A stretch of DNA of 64,000 bases from Flavobacterium limicola (GCF_003634755.1 NZ_RBXA01000001.1:62001-126000), one strand, 5' to 3'; shown: positions 53,649 through 62,887, counted from the first letter of the stretch. Made by a program: numbers and translations. The notes: generated from the sequence alone by a model not told the origin.

Positions 53649-54899
53649 TTAATTAAATTTTCGTTTTACGAACCATGTATCATTAAGTGAAAAACTGACA
53701 CTCAAATTAGCATAATTTTCTTGCACCAGATTAGACTCTGTCGTCCCTTTTTTCCCTAATTCGAAACCAATATTTACATTCGAAAATGTTCCATTCAACG
53801 GCAATCCAAGTCCAAGAGTCAATCCCATATCATTAATAGATTGTGAATTCACCATTAACCCTGTTTTTTCATATCTCAAACCACCTCTGTAAACAATTCT
53901 TTTTGCGTAACTAGTAAATGAATTGTAATTTGGAATATAATAACCTCCCAAACTTACACTCCCATACCTACCGTAACCAACATTGTCTGCTATATTATAA
54001 TAATTTTGTTGTCCTGAATTTTTTTGATACGCTATTTTTCCTCCAAAAACCCATTTTTTAGATTCTCCAATACCTGCAGAAACAGACAACCTGCTTGGCA
54101 ACTTTACGTCTGTTTGATTTGTTTGTTCTCCAAGTGGATCTACAATTTGCAAATTAAAACTGGAATCATAAATCACCGTGGAAATATTTCTGGTGTTTTG
54201 AGATTTCAAATTACCTTGCAAAGTATAATTCACACTACTAAAGACGCTTAATTTTTTATTGATTTTAGTCTGATACATCATCCCAATATTAAAATTTACC
54301 CCAGACAAATCTGCTGAATTAAATTCACTGGTCCCTGCGGATACATTAGGAATAAATTCCAAACTATTCGTTTCAATTTTTCCAAAATTATAATTAACAT
54401 CCGCACCAATGCTAAAGTTTGTTGCAATCTTATATCCAACTCCTAAAAAAGCTTTATTAAGACCCCCAGTACCATTAAATCTTCTACTATTGTCAGTATT
54501 GTCTCCAGATATAGATTCAATTTTATACCCAACAGATGAATATGGAATCAATCCAAAGCCCACTCCAAATTTACCTAAAGGCAAACCAACTGCTAAATAA
54601 TCCAAGGTAGTTCTTGTTGCCTTTGCAGACTCAGAATCTGTTTTTAGATTTGTAGAATTATAAGTTCCTCCAATAGTGAATGACGTTAACTTTAAATTAG
54701 AATAGCTTGCCGGATTCTCTAAATTAATATGAATACTATCTTGCTCAACGGCTACTCCACCCATAGAACGACTCTCAACGGTTCCTCTGAACCTTATATC
54801 ACCTATTCCATAAAAGGAGTACGGGGATGCAGTTCCTTCTTGAGCAAAAGATACTAATGACAAAAACAGACATGCAACTATTATAATTTTTTTAATCAT
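53649..54899 (-). CDS. outer membrane protein of unknown function, upstream of lptC
   Basis: A 416-residue protein with a signal peptide (ending SFAQ) and a barrel-like mature region made of amphipathic strands. The early PYSFYGIGDIRFRGTVESRSMGG and IHINLENPASYSNL resemble FadL-like outer membrane proteins of Bacteroidota. It ends with LNDTWFVKRKFN. The start overlaps the end of coaX by eight bases. Function unknown; lipid or hydrophobic compound transport is a possible guess. Confidence 0.8.
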   Translation of the reverse strand: MIKKIIIVACLFLSLVSFAQEGTASPYSFYGIGDIRFRGTVESRSMGGVAVEQDSIHINLENPASYSNLKLTSFTIGGTYNSTNLKTDSESAKATRTTLDYLAVGLPLGKFGVGFGLIPYSSVGYKIESISGDNTDNSRRFNGTGGLNKAFLGVGYKIATNFSIGADVNYNFGKIETNSLEFIPNVSAGTSEFNSADLSGVNFNIGMMYQTKINKKLSVFSSVNYTLQGNLKSQNTRNISTVIYDSSFNLQIVDPLGEQTNQTDVKLPSRLSVSAGIGESKKWVFGGKIAYQKNSGQQNYYNIADNVGYGRYGSVSLGGYYIPNYNSFTSYAKRIVYRGGLRYEKTGLMVNSQSINDMGLTLGLGLPLNGTFSNVNIGFELGKKGTTESNLVQENYANLSVSFSLNDTWFVKRKFN

Positions 54900-55626
54900 T
54901 TTTAATTTTATATTGAAATGTTTGGTTCAAACTCTCTAAAAGAAAATTTGAATTGGCAAATATGGTATTTTTTAATCGTTTAGCCAAAAAATCTGTGTCC
55001 CCACCCGTTAAAATTATTATAAAATTTAAATACCGAGCCCTATATTCATTTATGAAACCATCAATTTCATAGACTAATCCATTTACTACACCGGAATGAA
55101 TGGAATCTGAAGTTGAATTTCCAATTAAATTTTCTGGGTTTTCCAATGCTAACAAAGGCAATTTCGCAGTGTAATTGTGTAAGGATTCGTACCGTAATCG
55201 TAATCCTGGCGCTATTGCTCCGCCAAGATAATTATTATCTTGATCTATAAAATCGAATGTCACACAAGTTCCTGCATCAATAACCAGTCTGTTTTGATTC
55301 GGAAACTGCAATGTCGCTCCGGCAGCAAGTACCATTCTGTCAATTCCCAAAGTTTGTGGTGTGGCATATTTATTCTGGAACGGAAAAGGATCCGTATTCG
55401 AAATAAAATGAACATTTAAGATGTTCTCAAATGCTAGAAAAGATAGTTTTTCGACATCACCCACTGATGAAACCACTAAATCTGATACTTTTTTAAACTT
55501 TTTTAAAATAATTTCAATATTTTTTTGAAGTTCAATTTTGGTAAAAACAAAAATTTCCAAAAGTATAGCACCCTCAAATACAGCGCCTTTAATTCTGGTA
55601 TTTCCCACATCGATAACTAAAATCAT
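54892..55626 (-). CDS. coaX: type III pantothenate kinase
   Basis: A 244-residue CoaX enzyme phosphorylating pantothenate, the first step in CoA synthesis. The family's N-terminal DVGNTRIKGA (6-15) forms the phosphate loop, followed by TLGIDRMVLAAGA, DAGTCVTFD and GGAIAPGLRLRYESLHNYTAKLP. Length is typical (about 250). It heads the operon that continues through lptC to the PpiD-like gene. Confidence 0.95.
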   Translation of the reverse strand: MILVIDVGNTRIKGAVFEGAILLEIFVFTKIELQKNIEIILKKFKKVSDLVVSSVGDVEKLSFLAFENILNVHFISNTDPFPFQNKYATPQTLGIDRMVLAAGATLQFPNQNRLVIDAGTCVTFDFIDQDNNYLGGAIAPGLRLRYESLHNYTAKLPLLALENPENLIGNSTSDSIHSGVVNGLVYEIDGFINEYRARYLNFIIILTGGDTDFLAKRLKNTIFANSNFLLESLNQTFQYKIKND

Positions 55627-55678
55627 AATTTGTTTTTTGATGTTGCGAAGGTACGAATTGATTTTTTTTAAAAAATGT

Positions 55679-55709
55679 TTTGGATAAACTAAAAATCATC
55701 CTATATTTG
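55679..55709 (+). promoter_or_regulatory. tRNA-Phe promoter
   Basis: TTTG at 55679-55682, exactly 19 bases, then TATATTTG at 55702-55709: the clearest Bacteroidota promoter in the window, 16 bases before the tRNA. Confidence 0.85.
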
Positions 55710-55724
55710 CACCCGCAATAGCGA

Positions 55725-55797
55725 GGTACCTTAGCTCAGATGGTAGAGCAATGGACTGAAAATCCATGTGTCCCTGGTTCGATCCCTGGAGGTACCA
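55725..55797 (+). tRNA. tRNA-Phe (anticodon GAA)
   Basis: A 73-base cloverleaf: acceptor GGTACCT/AGGTACC, D arm GCTC/GAGC, anticodon stem ATGGA/TCCAT with GAA at 55758-55760, variable GTGTC, T arm CCTGG-TTCGATC-CCTGG, discriminator A. The CCA end is not encoded. The T stem has a central T-T mismatch, with the other four pairs intact. It has its own strong promoter and terminator. Confidence 0.95.
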
Positions 55798-55798
55798 C

Positions 55799-55828
55799 AA
55801 AACCCGAATAGAAATATTCGGGTTTTTT
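55799..55828 (+). terminator. tRNA-Phe terminator
   Basis: AAAACCCGAATA pairs with TATTCGGGTTTT around GAAA and is followed by T residues, directly after the tRNA. Confidence 0.9.
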
Positions 55829-56163
55829 GTTTTTATACCTTTCTCTAAAATATCCTTCATCTTCTTAAATAAAAATTCACACCAATACGAAAGAATGTTT
55901 CTATTTTTAAACGACTATTAAATTCCCACACTCGTTTAGCGAAATCAAAAAAATACAGCTTAACTCTCCATATATGTTGAAAATTATTCCATCAGACAAC
56001 GATTGGTTTTAAAAATCAAACTCTTTCACAAAGCAATTTAATTTACTAAAAATGCACCAATAATTCAACAAAAATAAAGGGTTCGTATTTTTTTTCTAAT
56101 TTTTTTGCGAAATTCAAATAACAATAGTTGCTAATTTATTATATTTATGCAAAATTTATATAT
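55829..56163. other. intergenic stretch without a recognised gene
   Basis: About 335 AT-rich bases between the tRNA terminator and the InsA-like gene. No convincing reading frame, RNA gene, repeat or terminal inverted repeat was seen. The last 60 bases must hold the promoter of the InsA-like gene, but no full TAnnTTTG match was found. Confidence 0.5.
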
Positions 56164-56583
56164 ATGGAGATTTTAACCTGCCCGAAATGCCAAGGTAACC
56201 AAATCACAAAAAGCGGCATAATCAACAGTAAACAAAGGTACTTATGTAAAAAATGTAATTATTTTTTTACAGTCAATAAAATCGGGAAAAAGATAGATGA
56301 TTATTATGTTACCAAGGCATTACAGCTCTACCTTGAAGGCTTAAGCTTTCGTGAAATAGAGCGAATTATAGGTGTTTCCCATGTCACTGTAAGCAACTGG
56401 GTCAAAGCCTTTAATATAAAAAAACCATCGCATGCCAATTACCATCCTACTTATAAGATTTTAAGCCATTTAGAACTTATTGAATACCTCAAAAACAAAG
56501 AACTTCTTTCCGGAGCAGGAATGATTATAACAGAGCTTGGAGACAAATTTATGCTCATAAAATGGGAAAGATTCAAAGATTAG
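56164..56583 (+). CDS. InsA-like zinc-finger/HTH protein, probably a domesticated regulator
   Basis: A 139-residue protein. An N-terminal zinc finger has Cys6-x2-Cys9 and Cys28-x2-Cys31, as in the IS1 InsA protein and IS1595-type N-terminal domains. An InsA-type helix-turn-helix follows at about 61-80 (SFREIERIIGVSHVTVSNWV). The last about 50 residues (from HPTYKILSHLEL) are not InsA-like as far as I can tell. No InsB catalytic frame and no terminal inverted repeats were seen nearby. It precedes a transporter locus on the same strand. DNA binding is a firm inference; a role as regulator of that locus is a guess. The ATG at 56164 is chosen over an upstream alternative start 12 codons earlier. 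Confidence 0.8.
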   Translation: MEILTCPKCQGNQITKSGIINSKQRYLCKKCNYFFTVNKIGKKIDDYYVTKALQLYLEGLSFREIERIIGVSHVTVSNWVKAFNIKKPSHANYHPTYKILSHLELIEYLKNKELLSGAGMIITELGDKFMLIKWERFKD

Positions 56584-56684
56584 CTATATACTTTACACAT
56601 AAATATATCTAAATTTTTTTTTAGAATAAAATAATAGAATTTGGCACTTTATTAACCAACCATTTAATAACCAAAATTTTATTT

Positions 56685-58064
56685 ATGAAAAAAATATTTT
56701 TTATAGCGGCAGTACTCTTACTATCACTAAAAAGTTTTTCACAAGGCTCCACTGATTACGGCAGCGGAATGAAATTCAATTTGAACGAAGATGGTTCAAA
56801 ATACATGCGATTTATTGCATGGAACCAAATATGGTTTCGTTCCAGCCAAATGAACCCTGGAACAATGATTGGAAATGAAGCGGCAACAACCGGAACCGAC
56901 ATTGGAAACAGACGTTTGCGTTTTCTGACCTACTCTCAATTATCTAAAAGATACATGATTGTAACGCACTTTGGAATCAACAATCAAACCTTTACTAATG
57001 GTGGTGCAGCGGGAACTTCTGGAACTGGCGGATACGGTGCCGGAAAAAAACCAGGTTTGTTTTTTCACGATGCTTGGAACGAATACGCATTAGTTTTACC
57101 TGAAAAAGACAAAAAATTCAGCCTATCGCTTGGTGGAGGACTGCATTATTACATGGGATTATCGAGAGCAACAATGGCTTCTACACTGAACTTTTTAACA
57201 ATTGACGCTCCTATCTTCAACTGGCCTTTAATAGAAAATTCAGATCAGTTTGCCAGACAAATGGGTCTATTTGCTAAAGGAAAATATGGTAAATTAGAAT
57301 ACCGTTTGAGTTACAACAAACCTTACGCCACAAACTTAGTTCCCACTGACGCAACTGTAGCAGATAACGCAGTAGCAGTTGACAACAGCGGAAATACGAA
57401 ATGGTCAAAAGCCGGTTATTTCGAATATCAATTTTTAGATCAGGAAGCTAATTTATTGCCTTACAAAGTAGGAAGCTATTTAGGAACTAAAAAAGTATTC
57501 AATATTGGCGCTGGTTTTTATACGGCACCTGACGCAACCAAATCTTCGGTTAACAGTACTATCAGCAAACACAACATCAATCTTTTTGCAGCAGATGTTT
57601 TTCTTGATTTACCTATTGGAAAAAAAGAAAACAAAATGGCTGTAACCGGATACAGTGTTTTCTACGATTATGATTTCGGTCCAAATTATTTGCGTAACGT
57701 AGCCATTATGAATATTGGATCCGTTGACCCAAACTTTACAGGAAGCAGAGCTTTGGCGGGACCTGGAAATGCACAAGCTACTATTGGATCAGGAAATATC
57801 TGGTACACACAAGCGGGAATTTTATTACCAAGCAAAGTAGACAAACCTAAAGTACGCGTACAGCCTTTTGGAGCTTTTACTTACAAAAGCTTTGACGCTT
57901 TAGATAAGTCAAGTACTCAATTTGATCTTGGAACCAACTTTTTCTTGGATGGACAACATGCTAAAATAACCGCGCAATATTCAACAAGACCCGTTTACAC
58001 GACTCCATCTAACATCTCAGGATCAAAAGGGGAATTCGTAGTACAACTTCAAATCTATCTATAA
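56685..58064 (+). CDS. outer membrane porin
   Basis: A 459-residue protein with a signal peptide (ending SFSQG) and a barrel-like mature region, related to porins of the phosphate-selective OprO/P-like type in Bacteroidota. Features are FIAWNQIWFRSSQM, NRRLRFLTYSQLSKRYMIVTHFGINNQTF and the C-terminal strand GEFVVQLQIYL. It is followed 23 bases later by the MHS transporter gene, so outer and inner membrane steps of uptake are probably cotranscribed. The solute is unknown. Confidence 0.85.
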   Translation: MKKIFFIAAVLLLSLKSFSQGSTDYGSGMKFNLNEDGSKYMRFIAWNQIWFRSSQMNPGTMIGNEAATTGTDIGNRRLRFLTYSQLSKRYMIVTHFGINNQTFTNGGAAGTSGTGGYGAGKKPGLFFHDAWNEYALVLPEKDKKFSLSLGGGLHYYMGLSRATMASTLNFLTIDAPIFNWPLIENSDQFARQMGLFAKGKYGKLEYRLSYNKPYATNLVPTDATVADNAVAVDNSGNTKWSKAGYFEYQFLDQEANLLPYKVGSYLGTKKVFNIGAGFYTAPDATKSSVNSTISKHNINLFAADVFLDLPIGKKENKMAVTGYSVFYDYDFGPNYLRNVAIMNIGSVDPNFTGSRALAGPGNAQATIGSGNIWYTQAGILLPSKVDKPKVRVQPFGAFTYKSFDALDKSSTQFDLGTNFFLDGQHAKITAQYSTRPVYTTPSNISGSKGEFVVQLQIYL

Positions 58065-58087
58065 TCTAATTTTAAAAAATATAATTT

Positions 58088-59623
58088 ATGAGTACTAAAT
58101 CAACAAAAGGAATTTGGAAAGTCATTTCCGCATCCTCAATGGGTACAATGATCGAATGGTATGATTTCTATATCTTTGGAAGTTTAGCCGTTGTAATTTC
58201 AACAAAATTTTTTCCTTCAGATAATCCTACAGCAGCCTTCTTGTCGACTTTGGCAACATTCGCAGCCGGATTCGTAGTTCGTCCTTTCGGAGCCCTTTTC
58301 TTTGGAAGATTAGGCGATTTAATTGGAAGAAAATACACGTTCATGGTGACGTTGTTATTAATGGGTGGTGCAACCTTCCTGATTGGATGTATCCCGAGTT
58401 ATGAAACTATTGGATTCATGGCGCCTTTATTAGTATTAATTCTTCGTTTACTTCAAGGTCTTGCTTTGGGTGGCGAATATGGCGGAGCTGCAACGTATGT
58501 GGCAGAGCACGCTCCCGTCGGACAAAGAGGATATTGGACTTCTTGGATTCAAACTACTGCAACGGTGGGTTTATTCATCTCTTTGATGGTAATTTTAGCC
58601 ACGAGAAACATCCTTACACCAGAGCAATTTGACGAATGGGGATGGAGAGTTCCGTTCTGGGTTTCTATCGTAATGGTAGGGGTTTCGTATTTGATTCGTA
58701 AAAACATGGATGAATCTCCTGTTTTTGCTAAAGCAAAAAGCGAAGGAAAAACAAGTACCAATCCTTTAAAGGAAAGTTTTGGAAACCGTTACAACTTGAA
58801 ATTTGTATTATTGGCTTTATTTGGAGCAACCATGGGACAAGGAGTTGTATGGTATACCGGTCAATTTTACGCGATGAGTTTCTTAAAAACGGTAATGTCT
58901 ATCGACTCCTCTCAAGTAGACACACTACTAGGAATTGCATTAATTCTTGGAACACCATTCTTCATCTTTTTTGGTTGGTTGAGTGATAAAGTAGGTAGAA
59001 AATACATTATGATGGGTGGAATGTTATTGGCTATTTTATTATACAGACCAATTTACAAACAAATGTACGAAACCACATCGGTGAAAAACAAAACCGAAAT
59101 GGTCGAAAAAACTACGGTACTTGCTGAATTGAAAGAAAATAAAAAGCAAACCATGGATTCTATCTATACGACCAACAAAGAGTATGTGGATGGAACTACT
59201 TTTCAAGAAATAAAAACCGTACATTTAGAAAACGGAGCAGTAATAGTGGTGGATGGTAAACCAAAAGTGGACACCAAAACCACTATTAAAATTAACTCTA
59301 GTGACAATTGGGCTTTGATATTTCTAGTATTTGTACAAGTGATATTTGTAACGATGGTTTACGGACCTATCGCAGCGTTCTTAGTTGAAATGTTCCCGGT
59401 AAAAATTAGATATACCTCGATGTCATTGCCATACCACGTAGGAAATGGAATTTTTGGAGGGCTACTTCCAGCTATTTCAACCTATTTTGTAACCAATGCA
59501 AAAGACTTAGGCCATCCGGAATTTTACCTTGAAGGACTTTGGTATCCAATTGTTATTGCTGCAGTCAGTTTTGTAGTTGGAATGGTTTACATTAAAAATA
59601 AAGATAAAAACGCTCACGTATAA
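58088..59623 (+). CDS. MHS-type MFS transporter with an extra loop
   Basis: A 511-residue transporter of the metabolite:H+ symporter type within the major facilitator superfamily. MFS signatures are GRLGDLIGRKYTF at about 73-85 and GWLSDKVGRKY at 296-306; also GTMIEWYDFYIFGSL typical of MHS proteins. Twelve helices are expected. Between helices 9 and 10 lies an 80-residue hydrophilic insert (about 326-407), which should face the periplasm. Related transporters carry proline, citrate, alpha-ketoglutarate or other carboxylates; context favours a carboxylate. Confidence 0.92.
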   Translation: MSTKSTKGIWKVISASSMGTMIEWYDFYIFGSLAVVISTKFFPSDNPTAAFLSTLATFAAGFVVRPFGALFFGRLGDLIGRKYTFMVTLLLMGGATFLIGCIPSYETIGFMAPLLVLILRLLQGLALGGEYGGAATYVAEHAPVGQRGYWTSWIQTTATVGLFISLMVILATRNILTPEQFDEWGWRVPFWVSIVMVGVSYLIRKNMDESPVFAKAKSEGKTSTNPLKESFGNRYNLKFVLLALFGATMGQGVVWYTGQFYAMSFLKTVMSIDSSQVDTLLGIALILGTPFFIFFGWLSDKVGRKYIMMGGMLLAILLYRPIYKQMYETTSVKNKTEMVEKTTVLAELKENKKQTMDSIYTTNKEYVDGTTFQEIKTVHLENGAVIVVDGKPKVDTKTTIKINSSDNWALIFLVFVQVIFVTMVYGPIAAFLVEMFPVKIRYTSMSLPYHVGNGIFGGLLPAISTYFVTNAKDLGHPEFYLEGLWYPIVIAAVSFVVGMVYIKNKDKNAHV

Positions 59624-59634
59624 AAAACACAGCT

Positions 59635-59859
59635 ATGAATCAGATAAAAAGAGTTTTAGGATTAGTTTGGATTGCTTGTGCTGCTGCTGCAGCGTATTTC
59701 TGCATCTTCACTTTTGGATTACCAAAATTTATGTCAGGAAAACAAGAGGATCTAGTATTCGGGATTATCATCCTTTTCATACTTACACCATTAATCGTTT
59801 TAGGATTAGGAACTTTTGGTTACTATGCCTTAATGGGAGATTATGACGAAAAAAAATAA
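59635..59859 (+). CDS. small membrane protein (DUF6814-like)
   Basis: A 74-residue protein with two membrane segments (about 5-25 and 40-64) and an acidic C-terminus (GDYDEKK). It lies 11 bases after the MHS transporter gene. Its size and topology match the small DUF6814-type companions of MHS transporters in Bacteroidota, from memory. It may stabilise the transporter. Confidence 0.78.
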   Translation: MNQIKRVLGLVWIACAAAAAYFCIFTFGLPKFMSGKQEDLVFGIIILFILTPLIVLGLGTFGYYALMGDYDEKK

Positions 59860-59875
59860 TTAAATTTCCAATAGA

Positions 59876-59910
59876 CAGTCTCTGCATGAACTTGCAGAGA
59901 TTGTTTATTT
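59876..59910 (+). terminator. terminator after the porin-MHS operon
   Basis: CAGTCTCTGCA pairs with TGCAGAGATTG (one G-T) around TGAACT, followed by T-rich sequence. It separates the transport genes from the sensor genes. Confidence 0.8.
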
Positions 59911-59991
59911 TTACTTTAAAAGCACAGGTTTGAATACCGAATCTTTAAAAAACAAAAGCACATTCCGCTGCAAAGCAAACTGCATCTTCTT

Positions 59992-60186
59992 ATGAAAAAG
60001 AGACATGAACAAAAGTTGGTTATTCTTTCAATGCTAATGCTATTAGCTTTGAACGTGCCACTCTTGTTGTTATTTGACAGTTCGCAACCACTTTTTGGAT
60101 TCCCAATTATCTACATTTATATCTTCTCGGCATGGCTGTTTTCAATTGCCATATCGTACCTAATCATAAAAAGATATTATGAATAG
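59992..60186 (+). CDS. small membrane subunit preceding the symporter-kinase
   Basis: A 64-residue protein with two membrane helices (about 9-27 and 36-58) separated by LFDSSQPLFGFP, ending in a basic tail (KRYYE). Position and size recall the small subunits (DUF485, DUF4212 or DUF3311 types) that precede sodium/solute symporters such as ActP. It overlaps the symporter-kinase gene by eight bases, so the two are translationally coupled. Family membership is inferred. Confidence 0.75.
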   Translation: MKKRHEQKLVILSMLMLLALNVPLLLLFDSSQPLFGFPIIYIYIFSAWLFSIAISYLIIKRYYE

Positions 60187-62884
60187 CATTGGACTCTTGT
60201 TAATATTAGTGCTTTATTTGTCGATTCTTTTTTACATTGCCTATTGGTCCGAAAAAAGAAGCCATTCTAAATGGACAAATAATCCCTATATCTATTCCTT
60301 TTCACTAGCCGTATATTGTACCGCCTGGACCTATTACGGAAGTATTGGTGTTGCTGCAGAATCCGGTTTGAGTTATTTACCCATTTATTTAGGACCCATA
60401 TTAATTATCCCAACGTGGATGATTATTCTCAAGAAAATTATCCGAATTTCGAGAGTAAATAAAATTTCCAGTATTGCAGATTTTATTTCTTTACGATACG
60501 GAAACAGTAGATTTCTGGGAGCTTTAGTAACTACGATTTGCATTGTTGGTATTTTACCCTATATATCTTTACAATTAAAATCAATTTCAGACACTTTTCA
60601 TATTGTCACCAAAACGCAGGCAAGTTCTAATATTTTCACTGACACCACAACCTATGTTTGCATAGCGTTGGCTTTATTTGCTTCCTATTATGGTACCAAA
60701 TATGTAGATGCTTCCGAGAAAAGACGCGGAATCGTAACCGCAGTGGCCATGGAATCTATCCTGAAGTTAGTTTTCTTTTTGATTGTGGGGATTTATGTTA
60801 CCTATTTTGTTTTTGACGGTTTTGATGATATTTATCAAAAAGCGGCTGTCCTTAAAGATTTCGACAAAAAAAATACAATTGGTGGTATCACAAACGGAAT
60901 CAACTGGTTCTTCCTTTGTATTCTATCGATGTTTGCTATTTTCCTTTTACCAAGACAATTTCAAACTGCGATTGTAGAGAACAATAAAGAAACTCACATT
61001 AGAACAGCGATTTGGCTTTTCCCGTTGTACCTGCTACTTTTCAACCTTTTTGTTTTTCCAATTGCTTGGGGCGGCAATATTCTTTTTGAAGGAAAAGGGC
61101 ATAATTCAGATACGTATTCCTTATTGATCCCACAGTTTTTTGACAATAATGTATTGACAGTAATGGTTTTTCTGGGCGGATTTTCGGCAGCGATTTCAAT
61201 GATTATTGTATCTTCAATTGCACTCGCCACGATGCTGAGCAACAACTTACTGATTCCGTATGGCTTCATTGGCTCACTAGAAAATTCTTCACAGAAAAAA
61301 AACAGTAAACGGATTGTAAACAGCCGAAAAATAGGAATTTTTTCGCTTATCATTTTGGCGTATGCCATCTATAGAATATTCATTTTGGACTATTCTTTGG
61401 TTTCCATCGGGTTGGTTTCCTTTGTCGTTATAGCACAACTGGCTCCTTCCTTTTTTGGTGCATTATTCTGGAAAAGAGGTTCTAAATATGGTGCGGTTAC
61501 CGGAATTATTCTTGGGTTTTTAACCTGTTTTTATACGCTGCTAATTCCGTACGCTATTGGAATCACAAAATCAACCAGTCTATTTATTCAGGAAGGACCT
61601 TGGGGAATTGAATTGCTAAAGCCTTTTCAACTATTTGGATTGGATTATTTAGAACCCATTCCACATGCTGTTTTTTGGAGCTTATTAATTAATATTCTGA
61701 GTTATGCTGCGGTTTCTGTAAGTTTCAAAGGCAATTACAGAGAACGCAATTATGCCGAAATGTTTGTGGATATTGACAAATACATCACCAATCACGAAAA
61801 CGCTTTTGTATGGAAAGGAACTGCGTATATTTCTGATATTCAAAAAGTGTTGCAACGATTTCTTGGCGAAGAAAGAACCAAGCGCGCTTTGACTATTTTT
61901 AATTTAAAATATAATATTGACAAAGACATTACCACTGCCGATGCCCGATTTATAAAATTTGCCGAGAATTTATTGACGGGACATATTGGTACGGCTTCCG
62001 CCAAAATATTAATATCGAGTGTGGTCAAAGAAGACAAAATTAGTTTACCCGAAGTATTGCGAATTTTGGAAGAATCCAAAGAAAACATCATCATCAACAA
62101 GAAGTTGACGGATACTTCAAATGAATTAAAAAAAATATCAGAACAACTCAAAAATGCGAATCAGGAATTAGTCAACAAAGACATTCAAAAAGATGAATTT
62201 CTAGACACCGTTACCCATGAATTGAGAACTCCGATAACCGCAATTCGTGCCGCAAGCGAAATCCTTCATGATGATGACGACATTCCCGAAGAGCTGAGAA
62301 AACAGTTTTTGCAAAACATCATTTCCGAGTCGGACCGATTGAATCGTCTGATTGATAAAATTCTGGATTTAGAAAAATTTGAAACTGGCAAACAAAAGAT
62401 TTATTTGTCTAAAAACAACATCACAAGAACGATAAAAAACACGTTGGATTCCCTCCAACAATTAGTAAAAAATAAAAAAATAACTATTGAATTTAAGGAT
62501 GCATCCAAAGAAATAAAAGCTTTTTATGATGAAGAAAGAATCGTTCAGGTCATCCATAATTTAGTTTCAAATGCCATAAAATTCTGTTCGGAAACAGACG
62601 GAAAAATAGTGATTTCCATTGCTGAAAATAAAGACAATATCGAAGTCAAAATACACAACAACGGCAAGGGAATTAAAAAAGAAGATTTTGAAGCCATTTT
62701 TGATAAATTCTATCAATCTCGAAACCAAAACGTAAAAAAACCCATAGGAAGTGGACTGGGTTTAGCCATTTGTAAACAAATAATAGAACATCATAAAGGT
62801 AAAATTTGGGCCGAAGATAATGTGGTTGAAGGAGCCACTCTCATCTTCACATTACCCAATTATAATACAGCAGAAAATAGTTAA
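60179..62884 (+). CDS. sodium/solute symporter-histidine kinase fusion (CrbS-like)
   Basis: A 901-residue protein. An N-terminal sodium/solute symporter module of about 13 helices occupies roughly 1-530, with family blocks TAWTYYGSIGVAAESG, ISSIADFISLRYG, ILPYISLQLKSIS and LGGFSAAISMIIVSSIALATM. After a linker and a coiled coil (about 640-660) comes HisKA with phospho-acceptor His680 in THELRTP, and a HATPase_c domain with NLVSNAIKFC, GKGIKKEDFEAIFDKFYQ and GSGLGLAICKQIIEHH. This architecture matches CrbS and MxtR, which sense or transport acetate-like solutes and control acs genes. The receiver protein follows 3 bases after the stop. Confidence 0.94.
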   Translation: MNSIGLLLILVLYLSILFYIAYWSEKRSHSKWTNNPYIYSFSLAVYCTAWTYYGSIGVAAESGLSYLPIYLGPILIIPTWMIILKKIIRISRVNKISSIADFISLRYGNSRFLGALVTTICIVGILPYISLQLKSISDTFHIVTKTQASSNIFTDTTTYVCIALALFASYYGTKYVDASEKRRGIVTAVAMESILKLVFFLIVGIYVTYFVFDGFDDIYQKAAVLKDFDKKNTIGGITNGINWFFLCILSMFAIFLLPRQFQTAIVENNKETHIRTAIWLFPLYLLLFNLFVFPIAWGGNILFEGKGHNSDTYSLLIPQFFDNNVLTVMVFLGGFSAAISMIIVSSIALATMLSNNLLIPYGFIGSLENSSQKKNSKRIVNSRKIGIFSLIILAYAIYRIFILDYSLVSIGLVSFVVIAQLAPSFFGALFWKRGSKYGAVTGIILGFLTCFYTLLIPYAIGITKSTSLFIQEGPWGIELLKPFQLFGLDYLEPIPHAVFWSLLINILSYAAVSVSFKGNYRERNYAEMFVDIDKYITNHENAFVWKGTAYISDIQKVLQRFLGEERTKRALTIFNLKYNIDKDITTADARFIKFAENLLTGHIGTASAKILISSVVKEDKISLPEVLRILEESKENIIINKKLTDTSNELKKISEQLKNANQELVNKDIQKDEFLDTVTHELRTPITAIRAASEILHDDDDIPEELRKQFLQNIISESDRLNRLIDKILDLEKFETGKQKIYLSKNNITRTIKNTLDSLQQLVKNKKITIEFKDASKEIKAFYDEERIVQVIHNLVSNAIKFCSETDGKIVISIAENKDNIEVKIHNNGKGIKKEDFEAIFDKFYQSRNQNVKKPIGSGLGLAICKQIIEHHKGKIWAEDNVVEGATLIFTLPNYNTAENS

Positions 62885-62887
62885 AAA

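Noticed and set aside
56128-56640. Possible complete IS1-type insertion sequence
   Set aside because: Only an InsA-like frame is present. No InsB catalytic frame, terminal inverted repeats or target duplication was seen.
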